Below, piece after piece: positions 52,001-61,161 of a stretch of 64,000 bases of DNA. Under the pieces are notes generated by a model. The model saw only the letters and a program-made list of their open reading frames with translations. It ran no database searches and was not told the origin of the DNA. Position 1 is the first letter of the stretch. Each line of letters begins with the position of its first letter. The position numbers were made by a program, and so were the translations under genes. Where the stretch lies: the NCBI GenBank assembly GCA_951799445.1, contig OX637291.1:8434501-8498500 (forward strand), written 5' to 3'. Source of the DNA: Pseudisothecium myosuroides (Eukaryota; Streptophyta; Bryopsida; Hypnales; Lembophyllaceae).

Positions 52001-53753
52001 AAGGATGTGTCCCTTTCCATGGAGCTCCGGGCCTATTTTAACTACCAATTGGTACGGTTAGTTTATGTGAATATCTTTTTAGGTGAGAGTTTGATTGGAA
52101 TGAATTTCGAAGGGTGTGGATTTTAGTAAACTTGCGCTTGGCGCTCAAGGATTAATTCAAATATTATATTATATTATTTGTAATTTTTATTTAAAATAAT
52201 TAAATATAAAAATTTAACTACAAAAAATAAAGAATCAAAGCGGATATTTTTATTTGTTGAAATTATTTAACATCATTAAAATAAACAAAAAAAATTATAG
52301 CCTGAGGTTTATGGAGCTCAACCACCAATTGAATTATTGCGTCAATACATGGATTTTGGCGGTTGGTATGGAAGAGATAATGATTTTCGAACCTTAGTTG
52401 ATTGTCAATTTGTTTCAGCAATGGGACCTCCTGGTGGAGGTAGAAATTTTGTAACCAATCGATATTTAAGACATTTCAATCAAATTGGAGTAGCTTTGGT
52501 ACATATTGAAAATACAGCTATTATATGATGCATTTGTATATTTTAAATTAAATTAATTGAAATGATAAAAATGATAACATGATTAACTCACATGATATCA
52601 TTATTTTTAAAATTCTGATGTAGAATATTATATTCCATTTAATGACAATCAAAAAATATACTACCCATTGTTTTACATCACTTAAAAAATAAATAAACAA
52701 ACTTTTGAAGGTTGGAGAAGAATCATTACATCTCATATTTTCGACCATTCTTGATTGGCATTATTCAATCAAAAATGACTTTTCACAAGACATTAAAAAG
52801 TGTCTAAATGGAGTCATTGCTGCTACTTTAGATATTTATAGTGAAGCAAAAAACAAGTTGTTGCCTACTCCAACAAAGTCTCACTATACCTTTAATTTAC
52901 GTGATTATGCTCGAGTCATTCAAGTACATGTCAAAATTGATGTTTTCATTGTTATATTTTATTTATTGCGTTAACATACATTATCTTGTTTTAAAAATAA
53001 AAAATTTATAACTTTGTATTGTATAATATTAAAAAAATTGAAAGCTAAAAAACAATATAATCATAGGGAATGATGTTACAAGTTCCAGATACAGTTCCTT
53101 TTGGAAAATTAGGTGAAGAGCAACATGTACGTTTATGGATCCATGAGGTGTTACGAGTTTTTTATGACCGTTTGGTTGATAATAAGGATAGAAATTGGAT
53201 GATTGATTATTTGCGAAAAATGAGTAAAGAGTATTTTAAAAAAGACTTTGATCATCTCTTTGATAATCTCCTTGGAGGTGGTGTTGATAAAATTACACAA
53301 TTTGAACTCCGAAGGTATTTGCATTTGGTTTAGTTTAAAATAAATAATTAACTACAATAAATTTTTAAATTTTACTTTGTGATATTTCAAATATAAAACA
53401 AATTATATTATTGGTTTTTAATATTTTTTTAATTTAAATTATTATTTTTTATTGATTGTAGAAATTTCTTTGGAGACTATATGATTGAAGACCCTGAAGA
53501 AAGAAAATATGATGAAATCACAGATATTGCTCTCTTAATTAAGCAAATAGAGTCATATTTAGCAGATTTTAATGGTGTTAGTAAACGACCTATGAATTTG
53601 GCAATTTTTCTTTTTGCTGTTGAACATGTATCTCGAATTTGTCGAATCTTAAAACAACCAAGTGGACATATGTTACTTGTAGGAGTTGGAGGTAGTGGAC
53701 GCCAAAGTTTAACTCGGCTAGCTGGTGCTATTTATGGAATGGAAGTATTTCAA
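33166..53753 (+). CDS. Axonemal inner-arm dynein heavy chain, 5' part of gene (21 exons seen)
   Basis: Exons: 33166-33762, 34444-34678, 34789-35078 (runs into the gap), 37112-37324, 37571-37722, 38029-38233, 38410-38814, 38949-39356, 39740-40264, 40400-40651, 40874-41361, 41698-41800, 41923-42081, 42812-43042, 44824-45327, 50041-50313, 50422-51360, 52301-52498, 52711-52923, 53067-53314, 53462-53753. About 2,300 residues are visible of the roughly 4,000 expected: tail, linker and AAA1 to the start of AAA4. The motor drives sperm flagellar bending. Motifs fit the single-headed inner-arm class (DNAH1/3/6/7/12 type) rather than cytoplasmic dynein. All junctions after the gap keep frame. Codons are extremely AT-rich. 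The final exon ends in a good donor (GTGAGT), but no further exon follows in 10 kb. One frameshift (34867-34871) and two GC-AG introns are noted separately. Confidence 0.9.
34867..34871 (+). other. Frameshift in dynein exon 3 (A-run one base short)
   Basis: The frame read from the exon 3 acceptor hits TAA just after CAAAAA. Adding one A would restore continuity into the conserved KAMNIWKRF frame. Both flanking frames encode recognisable dynein sequence, so the shift is real in this assembly, whether mutation or homopolymer error. Confidence 0.75.
35079..35278. other. Assembly gap, 200 N
   Basis: Exactly 200 unresolved bases begin inside dynein exon 3. The missing piece should hold the end of that exon and perhaps more tail-coding exons. 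The true gap length is probably unknown. Confidence 0.99.
35340..35900. mobile_element. Repeat family C fragment beside the gap
   Basis: AAAAGTTACGAGGAGTTTTA followed by TTGCAGGCG matches the interior of family C copy 1 near 31045. Similarity continues weakly to a TTGCAATTGGTGG block near 35880. Its left part is probably within the gap, where a multi-copy repeat may have stopped the assembly. Confidence 0.5.
37112..41361 (+). CDS. Dynein heavy chain: tail-to-linker exons
   Basis: Nine exons encode the dynein linker that swings across the AAA ring. Landmarks are [47 protein letters not shown] with the conserved MRxRHW-like core, and [20 protein letters not shown] with [15 protein letters not shown]. 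Later come [35 protein letters not shown], and at the end [20 protein letters not shown] with PLTDR leading into AAA1. Introns are short (about 60-500 bp). Two begin with GC: at 40652 and 41362. Confidence 0.9.
41402..41483. mobile_element. Stowaway-like MITE in a dynein intron
   Basis: TACCTTTGTTTCTGGAAAAA and its inverted partner TTTTTTGGAAACAAAGGGAGTA (spaced) bound an 82 bp unit with TA at both ends. It sits 40 bp after the GC donor of this intron and is related to the unit at 1495-1568. Confidence 0.75.
41698..43042 (+). CDS. Dynein heavy chain: AAA1 module
   Basis: Three exons (41698-41800, 41923-42081, 42812-43042) encode AAA1, the main ATPase site. The P-loop is [16 protein letters not shown], preceded by [18 protein letters not shown]; the Walker B segment is [10 protein letters not shown]; then come [20 protein letters not shown] and [20 protein letters not shown]. 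Catalytic residues appear intact, so this ring position should bind and split ATP. Confidence 0.93.
42125..42661. mobile_element. TA-type inverted-repeat element in a dynein intron (about 537 bp)
   Basis: The left end is TATTCCCTCCATTCCAAAATG and the right end, in reverse complement, TATTCACTTCGTTCCAAAATG in spaced form, both continuing ATCTT. The CTCCNTTCC type of end and TA flank resemble Stowaway elements. Its right part recurs at bases 1-130. Confidence 0.75.
43703..44649. mobile_element. TTAA-bounded repeat family C, copy 2
   Basis: It starts TTAACCCCTAAAGGCCCAAG and ends GGTCCTTTAGGGGTTAA, so the termini are inverted repeats bordered by the palindrome TTAA. It is 947 bp long and, reversed, aligns along its whole length with copy 3 at 45666-46604. 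It contains no ORF that could be a transposase. It lies in the dynein intron 43043-44823. Confidence 0.85.
44824..50313 (+). CDS. Dynein heavy chain: AAA2 module
   Basis: Exon 44824-45327 starts in the AAA1/AAA2 region ([20 protein letters not shown]), then [13 protein letters not shown] and the AAA2 P-loop [10 protein letters not shown]. It ends at KVY before a GTAAGT donor. After a 4.7 kb intron, exon 50041-50313 resumes [17 protein letters not shown], then [20 protein letters not shown], the AAA2 Walker-B-like region. The intron carries several repeats but no competing exon. Confidence 0.92.
45666..46604. mobile_element. TTAA-bounded repeat family C, copy 3
   Basis: It starts TTAACCCCTAAAAGCCCG and ends GGGCCTTTAGGGGTTAA, 939 bp. 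It is in inverted orientation to copy 2, about 1 kb away across a dynein exon. Its left 240 bp differs from copy 2 more than the rest does. No coding capacity. Confidence 0.85.
48053..48476. repeat. Second copy of the 1567-1980 element
   Basis: AATTGCAAGAGCCAATCAC, GGAAGACCTAGGGTCA and a final CCTCCTACCCTAG match the other copy in order. The left inverted repeat is worn. It lies in the large AAA2 intron. Confidence 0.55.
48737..49255. repeat. Uninterrupted copy of the repeat that hosts the 8.3 kb element
   Basis: 48737-48810 matches 55136-55212 (TACCATAGTGTGACATGG, TCAAAATCGAATTT). 48811-49255 continues directly into sequence that matches 63553-64000 (AAGAGCTTTGTCAAAAACTT, CTACAAAACCAAAATCATC, AAATGAATCA). 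The two halves are contiguous here and 8.3 kb apart there. A TA microsatellite at 48969-49011 lies inside this copy. Confidence 0.8.
48969..49011. repeat. TA dinucleotide microsatellite
   Basis: About 21 uninterrupted TA units within the dispersed repeat copy. Confidence 0.95.
49260..49509. mobile_element. Repeat family C, right-end fragment
   Basis: The last 70 bp (GAGCTGCCTAAAATCTCTAT, GCCAAAAAACTTAGT, GGTCCTTTAGGGGTTAA) match the right end of family C copy 2. The rest is diverged. Its terminal TTAA (49506-49509) is also the first TTAA of a family B unit. Confidence 0.6.
49506..49726. repeat. Repeat family B, copy 3
   Basis: It starts TTAAAGGATGCCGCGG and ends TTTTAAGGATTAA. Inner blocks (AATCCTTCTATGTAGGACA, TTGGTGTGAAAAGG, GATGATTTCCACGGTTATT) match the copies at 11060 and 22401. 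It shares a TTAA with the preceding family C fragment. Confidence 0.65.
50422..52498 (+). CDS. Dynein heavy chain: AAA3 module
   Basis: The 939 bp exon begins [20 protein letters not shown], the end of AAA2. It passes through the AAA2/AAA3 linker and the AAA3 P-loop VGGTGTGKT, and ends with the Walker B segment [11 protein letters not shown]. Exon 52301-52498 continues [20 protein letters not shown] and [10 protein letters not shown], the sensor-region signature. GWYGR and [10 protein letters not shown] resemble the DNAH1/3/7 side of the inner-arm class. Confidence 0.93.
51908..52155. mobile_element. TTAA-bounded inverted-repeat element, family D (248 bp)
   Basis: The left end is TTAACCCTTGAGCGCC and the right end, in reverse complement, TTAATCCTTGAGCGCC. 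The core is more GC-rich than the surrounding intron. Non-coding. Different from families B and C apart from the TTAACCC start. Confidence 0.8.
52711..53753 (+). CDS. Dynein heavy chain: AAA3-AAA4 exons, last ones in window
   Basis: Three exons encode the run-up to AAA4 ([45 protein letters not shown]) and its start, ending with [20 protein letters not shown] and the AAA4 P-loop [16 protein letters not shown]. The exon closes in phase 0 at a GTGAGT donor at 53754. The AAA4 Walker B, stalk with microtubule-binding tip, AAA5 and AAA6 do not appear before the window end. Confidence 0.92.
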
Positions 53754-55212
53754 GTGAGTAAACTTTGTGCTTCAAATGAATAATTCAAAAACATGAATTT
53801 GTAAATTCTTAAAATTCTAAGTGTTTTGCTGGTCAGACTGTAAAACTTATTATTTTTCAAACCAAAGCTAAATTCATTTATTTTTTAATAAATTCAATTA
53901 TTAGATCTCATTTTTATATATTAAAAATTCTTTGAAGAAAAAATATCTACTAATTGCAATCTTGAAATGTTTGAACTTTTTTTAAGATTTGTTTTTTTCA
54001 ACCTTGCTCAAAAGAAAGGTTTTATTGGATTGAGCTTTTTAGTGAAAAATATGAGTGTTTTAAAACTTATAAATGTCAATGATATGATAGAAAATTTAAT
54101 TAAGAGTACACAAAATTAATTACACAAAAATGTTATTTGTTTTTAAAAGAACATAAAGTGAAAGGAGGTACATGAAAAGAAAACCTAAAGTATAGATAAT
54201 TTTGCCTACAACTTTGAAATTAAATTAAAATTTTCCAATATTGAATGTTTTGTAAGAATAACCTTTTTTTTAAATAAAAAATAAAAAATAATCATTTTTT
54301 GTTTGATAAATTTTTCAACAATTAATATATTAATTAATATGACAAGTAGGAACCATTTTAAAAGTGAATGCAAAAATTCAAAAAAGTTTAAGTCACTGAA
54401 GCTTGCCCAAATTTGCAAAAACAAACCAAAAGTCTAAATAGGCTACTTAAAGCTTTGGAATTAAAAGCTAGGCAAAATTATATGCATTTGTTTTTGCCAT
54501 ATTATTCTACTCAACCTATATAATCTTTAGTATTACACCCAATTTGCTTCAAAGGTGAAAAAATTCAAGTGGTGCTATTTTTTTTTTGAGTATAATTTTT
54601 TTGTAAAAATTGCTTGATAAAAATTATTACTCCACACTTTTTGAAAAGCTAGTTGCGAGTTTTTCTAATTTAAAATTTTAATTATTTTAATATAAAAATA
54701 AATTAATTTTAAAATGATAAAAAAAAAATATTGATATTGATTTCATCCATTTACATATGTAGGTAAAAAAAATGTCAAATTCGTTATCATCTTCTGAAAT
54801 CTATTATTAAATGTATTGGATTAATTTGGATGGTAATTTTAAATTTTAAATTTTTTTATTAGATTATTAAGAAAATATTTAATTTTACAATTAGGTAGAA
54901 AAATAAACAAAGCTGTAAACAAAGGTGTTAATTAAAAATTTGTAATCCTTTGAAAATTGATTGATTGATTTTCATCATTTTAAAAATGCACTTTTTTGGA
55001 ATAGCCATCTAGTAGAATGTATAAAAAGTAATAATAGAAAATAATTAACATTAATTTTTTACTTTAATTTTTGGATATGGGCTTTTTGTTTTACAAACTA
55101 AAGGCCTTTGTCCAAAAATCCTTTTGTAAATTGATTACCATAGTGTGACATGGTTTTTGTTTAAAGAAAATAAAATTCATTGATGTCAAAATCGAATTTT
55201 TATTAAAAGTTA
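53754..55212. other. AT-rich DNA after the last dynein exon
   Basis: Presumed intron or 3' flank of the dynein gene. No exon with dynein sequence is seen on the plus strand. 55136-55212 is the left half of the dispersed repeat split by the 8.3 kb element. Confidence 0.5.
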
Positions 55213-55931
55213 CATTAGGGAAGGAACGGGCCCTATAGAAGGTTGCATGCCTTTGCAAAAAACAAAGCAAGAAAATGGCCTGTTCTCATTGCGGGCAGTA
55301 CAATGAGCACATTTGACAGTTGTGATTGCCTCAGATGTGCGGCTCCAATTGAAAGTTCGCATGTCTTGCCCGGGACCACTCAAGTGCATTCAAGTTGGTG
55401 ATTACCACAGATATGGGCACCTCAAATGAGCGCGCTAGAAATGGTGCCAATGATTGATTCCCGCTTTTTCTTTAGCGCCTTCCGAAATGCCTTTGAGCCT
55501 TCCAGAATCTAAACCATTCATCTTCTGGACTTTTGTTTTAACATTAATTTTGAATTACGAAATTATTATTGTATCATGTGAAATATTTCTCGGTATGTGA
55601 TTTTCAAATAGTGATTGGAGGTTGTTTCTTTAATTTTCAAATGAGAGAACTTCAATGTCTGAGAACTCAGATGAGTGTCCAGTTCTAGTTGAGATGCTTG
55701 AAAATGTTTGGAAATTTGTGAAAATCCCAGTGTTCAAAAATTCGTGAAGCTTTGTCCAAATCAAAATCTGTTGAACCTTTGAGCCTTTGAATCAAGTCTC
55801 CTGAATAGCTTGAGGTTTCGGATTATGAACAGTAGTTGAACAGTACTGGAGTATAGGCCATCGAACCTCTTGATTGCTGGGATGTTCTATATATGTCAGA
55901 TGTGCACGTCTTTCGCGCCTATCCTGTAGAG

Positions 55932-56016
55932 TACTCGTTGTCTTCTTCGATTTCCTGGAGAGTATTCTTTGTCTTCTTCGATTTCCTGGAGAGTATTCTT
56001 TGTCTTCTTCGATGTC
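55932..56016. repeat. 31 bp tandem repeat
   Basis: GTCTTCTTCGATTTCCTGGA followed by GAGTATTCTTT is repeated about 2.5 times. Non-coding, just upstream of the first plus-strand ORF of the transposon. Confidence 0.85.
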
Positions 56017-56073
56017 GCTCTGATTGTGCCCATAAACTATGCATTGATGCCAGTGATGTAATAGGTTTAAAAA

Positions 56074-59000
56074 ATGGCAAGTCGTGGTTACAAACTATCT
56101 GCGACTATAGGTCAGAAATATGCTCCCCTAATCAACCGTAGCCTTCCAATTCATGAGCAGACTCCGAAAGCGCAATCTGGCTATAAACAAGACGAAGGAG
56201 CAACCAATATTGACCTATGGGTAGATAGAAGAATTTATCCACAGCATCCTGCATTGTGTGCACGTCCTAGATTTCGCACTGTGAGTGAATTTTTAGAGTT
56301 CACAGGGGAGGGAAAGAGTGGACTGCTAGGCTAAGTTGAAAGCCTTTCATCTCGAACCTAAGGATAAACTGATTTTCAATAGATATCGTACTGATGCGGC
56401 TCCTTCATACCTACGTACCATAATTGCACTGATTACGTTGATTTTTACGCACTGATTCAGTACGTAAAAATCAACGTAATCATTGCAATTATGGTACGTA
56501 GGTATGATGGAGCCGCATCAGTACGATATCTATTGAAAATCAGTTTATCCTTAGGTTCGAGATGTTGCACTGCAGATAACGTGATGCAATTTAAACTAGA
56601 TGAATCGCTGAGAGAGAATCAAAAACTGCATGAGAAACTTCGAGAGGTAATGAGTGCCGCAGAAGAGAGGGACCGTCTATTACAGTTCACGAGAGTTGAG
56701 GCACATGAAAGAGAGGAATTGCAACAGTTAAATTCAACGATGTTATCGCAAATTCACACGTTGAAAAGAGAGATTCAGGAACTTCACGAAGATCTGGATG
56801 GATCTAAAATTTCCTACGCAAAGGAAATGAGTCGCTTACATGCTATTGCCACTGAAAGTGAAGAGAGTCGACTTCAATTAGAAATCGATTTTTGGATAGA
56901 GATTGAGACTTTAAAAGAAAAGCAAGCTGAGAAGGTGAATTCAATTTCAGCTGAATTGAGGAGAACAAAGCAATGCAAAAGCGACATGAAGTTAGATTAG
57001 AAAAAATAGTAAAGATGCCTTTTGGATACCGTAGTATTGTTAGGCCCAGGCAAGACGTCCACACTCTGGCACCGAGCAGGGGACAAGCGAAAAGAAGCAG
57101 CTTACAATTAGCGAGAAGAATGCTGCTTCCAGCAACCATGACAGAGATTTAGAGTAGAAACCAGAACTTTGGTAGTCAACAACGTCTCTGTGGAGATCAA
57201 AAACCGCAGTTGGAGACTGGATAGGTTCTTGCGTCAATGTTGTCGACAGTAGAAGTCACTGCACTGTGCCAGTCAACTAAGATGGATGCTATGGGAGTTA
57301 GAATGGCCAACCACTACCTTCAACAGATTGGATCCAACTTGAAACCGTTAGATGTATGCAAAACCATGGATGGCAATGGCATCACTCATGATGGATTCAG
57401 GGTGATCTACAAGCAGTTCAAAGGTGCAATTAAAGTTGCAGGAAAGGGCCTTAGAATCGATTGTTTACCAAACCCCCACCAAGTATCACTTGCAAGGCAG
57501 ATGTTGAATCTAAAATTGAGGGAATATGTAGGAGAGTATTACTCGATTTCCGACACTCTCGAAGTGAGAGCACCAATGAAATCAAAAACAAAAGAACCTA
57601 TTACAGTTGCGTTAAATGAGATGAACTCACTGTTCGTGGATGTCGAACAAGTCCAGCGTATAATGGTTGAGTTATATGGCATCACTTCGAAAGGTATGTT
57701 GAACATTGGAAATCACTTTCAAGTTTTTATTTAATCTTCGTGTTGCGATTCCATATAGGATTTGTTAAGTTCCAGTCTCTTTGACTTCTTTCATTCCTGA
57801 TTATGTACGTACTTGTCGTTGTGAAGTCCATATAAATTCGTTGATAAGTTTATTAGCAATCATTTATAGTGTGGATAGCTGGGTGAAAAAAGTAGAAACT
57901 CAAAAGGAGGAAAACGTGTTGCAATAGTGAGCTTGTCTTGGAATCAAGTGATCTGTTATCGAGGCAAAGAGACTCTTGTTGAATTAGTTTCTATAAAAGG
58001 ACTCAACCAATTTAGAGATGCCTTTCACTGCTATCAAGAGAGATAACTTTCTGATTGTTGTCTATCTATTCAGTTGTCTGAGGATGCTGTTTATTCTTAT
58101 TTTGAAAGTAATTACAGTAACTCTATAACTTGCCATTTACGAAGCTTGGATTATCAATTATCTCAAATTTTCTTCTTCACACCAACCGGACTCACTCCTT
58201 GTGATTGCCAGTTGAAAGTTTGATAGTGAATTTGTGGCATCTGTGCCAACAGTACGTGAAAAGGCCTCGAGTAATAGTTTTTCTTTATTTTTATTTTTTT
58301 TAATGCTAAAAATACCAAGTAATTGAGTAATAGTCTGCTTCCACGAATAATTCTGAGTTTTGGTACGATGACGCGGTCTTGTTGAGCAAATCCTGGTGAT
58401 TTGACAAAGAATATGGGCAATTTCGTTAAAATGTCGGTTTAGATGCCAGAAGTAGGTCGGAAATCTGTCAGTTTACTTCTCAAAGTTTAGTTCTCAAATA
58501 TCCGTTTAGTTCTCAAATACTCCATTTAGTTCTCAAAGTGTCCTCTCATATCAATTGCTCATGCATGTGTATTCCCCCATACAATGCCCAATACATGACC
58601 TCTTTGAGAAAAAGGAAAATGATTTAGGGTTCGATCAAACCTGAACACAGGCAATAGAACGATCAAACCTAAACACAGGGTAGTCCAACTTGAATACAGG
58701 GTAGTTAGAGGGCTAACTGGCTCATTGATACAATAAAGCAGGACTACACTCCGTTTAGTTCTAAAAAAGGACTCAATAAAGTTATTAATAATGTATGTTG
58801 TATTCTTTTCAGAAGTTGAAGGTCGTCCTCTCATCTTCATTTTGAAGCTAGATGAAGCCAAAGTTGTATGTGGGTAGAAGATGGAGTGAATATCTTTGAC
58901 ATTAATGAATCGTGCCCTTAATTTCCAAATACCTCCTGGCAGCGAGAAATATTTCTCTGTTTAGTCAGAACAAGAAATTTGGCCAATTGCATTGTTCCAG

Positions 59001-61155
59001 GTATCACGTGAAACACATGAGATACTAGAATGGGTCTTCTCTAAAACCAAAATCCTGGCACTAATTAAGGCACAAGAAATGGGACAGTTGCTAGAAGTTC
59101 CGTCAGTTGGATCTTTCATTGTAGAATGGCATATGGCCGCGAACATGAAGACGATTAAGTGTATATTTGGCCTAAAGTTAAGAGCCAACAACTTGCATTC
59201 TTGTATCTACTGCAATCAAGAGAGAGTCAAGCCAATTGTTGGGACAGAAGCGCAGGTAGTCTTGGCAAAATCATCTCGGAAATTCAAATGGAAAGGAGGT
59301 CTATTTTTGGATACGCTGGATGCAAAGCCACTCACCGGAGTTGCAGCATGTTATATGGCCTAAATCGAATTGTAGAAAAGGTGGTTCACCTTCACTTCAT
59401 CCACATTTGGACTTTGCGAGATGAAAGCTTAAAAAAAACAGCGATCGAAGAAATGCAAAGGACTGTTTCGCTAACTGGTGCCCATGGGGGGAATGTAGTC
59501 ATATGCAAGGATTTTGAACTCTCTGGGAAGTCTAATAACGTGCCAAATAAACCATCGTTTAGCAGTGCTCATGTCTTGAAGCTATTTAAACTGAATCCTA
59601 CAATGATCCCTCCCCGACCACTTTATGTCGATGTTGTAAACGCAAAGAAGAATAACTTGAACAGGGGACAGAACAAGCGTGATTGGCTAGAGATGTGGAA
59701 GGCCCTTGATAATTTAAGACCATACTTCACTGGGCTTTGCTTATCAGAAGAACAGTCCGTAGCGGACTTCCAAGGCAAAATTAAAAAGTGGGGAGCCCTG
59801 TATATTAAGTGTTTCGGAGAAGAAAACGTCACCCACTATATGGTACATCACTCTGACTTCACACTAGCTTGTCCGTATAGACTCCTACGCTTCTTGGCTT
59901 TTCTCTCTCCTTGTCCAGCTACTTATCTTCCTAGAATTATTGGTCAGCGTGGTAGAGTTCAAGTTATTCTTAGTTCCTCACTTGCTTATCCAATCTACTT
60001 CAAGTAAAAAAATCAAGAGCTAACTAGGGCTTCATGTTTAATAAGAAGCCATTCTGTTCATTAACACTATTAAATTAACAACGGAATCCCGAGTTTAATT
60101 AAGGAATACAACAAGTGTACAATTGTAAAAATAACATAAGAGTCAGACTCTATGTAAACTTAATAGTAACTAACCAATATTCACGTCCATGGAATCTTGT
60201 AGTAAGTTATATACAGGTTAGAGTTGGACCGGAATTTGAACGCTGAGTTGATTGTCATCCAGTATCTTGACCATCATCTAGTATCTTGACCAGATCTTTG
60301 TCAATAGTAAGGGCGGATTGATGAATTCACCAGGTGAACCCGAGTGAGATACAAAGTTCCAGATAGCACGTCCTCAAGCCTGCGATTATTTGGAAATTCA
60401 CAAAGTCAATGAAAGTCATTGTTAGATTGAAGTGAAAATTTTCTTGAAGTGCAGATGACGCTTTCTAGTTTCTTCATCCAATAATAAATTAACATCTTTG
60501 ATTTGAAAGCAAGTCAGAGTCGTATCGATTTGAAAGTTGCTGGACAGTTGCTGGACAATTCATCTTCTTGAGAGCACAAATATCATGCTGTGATGCCAAG
60601 TGAAAACTCAATTGTTAATTACGAGCACTGTCAGCGCATTTTGTACCTATCTTTTATTCTCAATAGAGTCACTTCCAACATATGATTGTAACTCCACACT
60701 GATGATGAGAGAATACCAATTGCTGCATGGTCTACCTACAGCATGTGATTGTGAGACATGGCATCTATTTCTTGGAACGACATGGGAGCCTATTTGTCTG
60801 GAGCTGCCAAGGGATGGAGAATTCGCATCACGCAGCAAAGACTGCATATCAAAGGCATACGCAACACTCAGGTGGGTCAAGCAAAAAAAGCCCATTAATA
60901 CAAACTTACCAGCACTGGTATAGAATAATTACTCACAGGTTTAGAAACCAAGAAACTATTATTACTATACCTACCGCTGAAACACTTGCAGTAGAGGCAA
61001 TTATACAGAAAAGATGGGATGCTTCTCTTACTTCTAGTACTGCTGCTCATAGCACAATTTGGAGATCTAAATGTACTCGGGTTGGCTCTAGGTGGGTGCC
61101 AAATACAATCAATCCTCCTTCTCAAGAGACCCTAGAAGAGCCTAGTATCACCTAA
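56074..61155 (+). pseudogene. Transposase-like gene of the 8.3 kb element, decayed
   Basis: Pieces in order: 56074-56280 (ends at a GTGAGT donor); a coiled coil at 56575-56995, with the frame shifting near 56955 to continue to about 57150; 57237-57734; 58820-58878 (RPLIFILKLDEAKVV after a TTTTCAG acceptor); 58992-59363 (GSFIVEWHMAANMKT, then HSCIYCNQE); a frame change near 59340; 59350-60007 (VEKVVHLHFIHIWTLRDE, KKWGALYIKCFGEENVTHYM); and 60727-61155 (HGSLFVWSCQGMENSHHAAK and TAYQRHTQHSGG). This order - coiled coil, acidic strand, C-x-x-C block, helical region, then H-G-x-L-F-x-x-x-x-Q-G-x-E - recalls large multicopy transposase-like proteins of animals and fungi, from memory and unverified. 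I cannot name the superfamily. Frameshifts make this copy unlikely to work. Confidence 0.5.
56348..56564. repeat. Palindrome with 102 bp arms and a 13 bp loop
   Basis: Arm 1 (56348-56449) and arm 2 (56463-56564) are reverse complements at about 100 of 102 positions, separated by a short loop. It lies in the apparent first intron of the transposon's plus-strand gene, and the coiled-coil ORF opens inside arm 2. It could be a structural element, a fold-back duplication or an assembly artefact. Confidence 0.9.
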
Positions 61156-61161
61156 ATCACT

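Noticed and set aside
28000..55000. The AT-rich dynein block as contamination from a protist or a chimeric contig
   Set aside because: Repeat families (TA-type element, family B, 1567-1980 element, 160-610 repeat) are shared with the plant-gene half, so one genome is the simpler reading. The 200 N gap still leaves a scaffold join possible at 35.1 kb.
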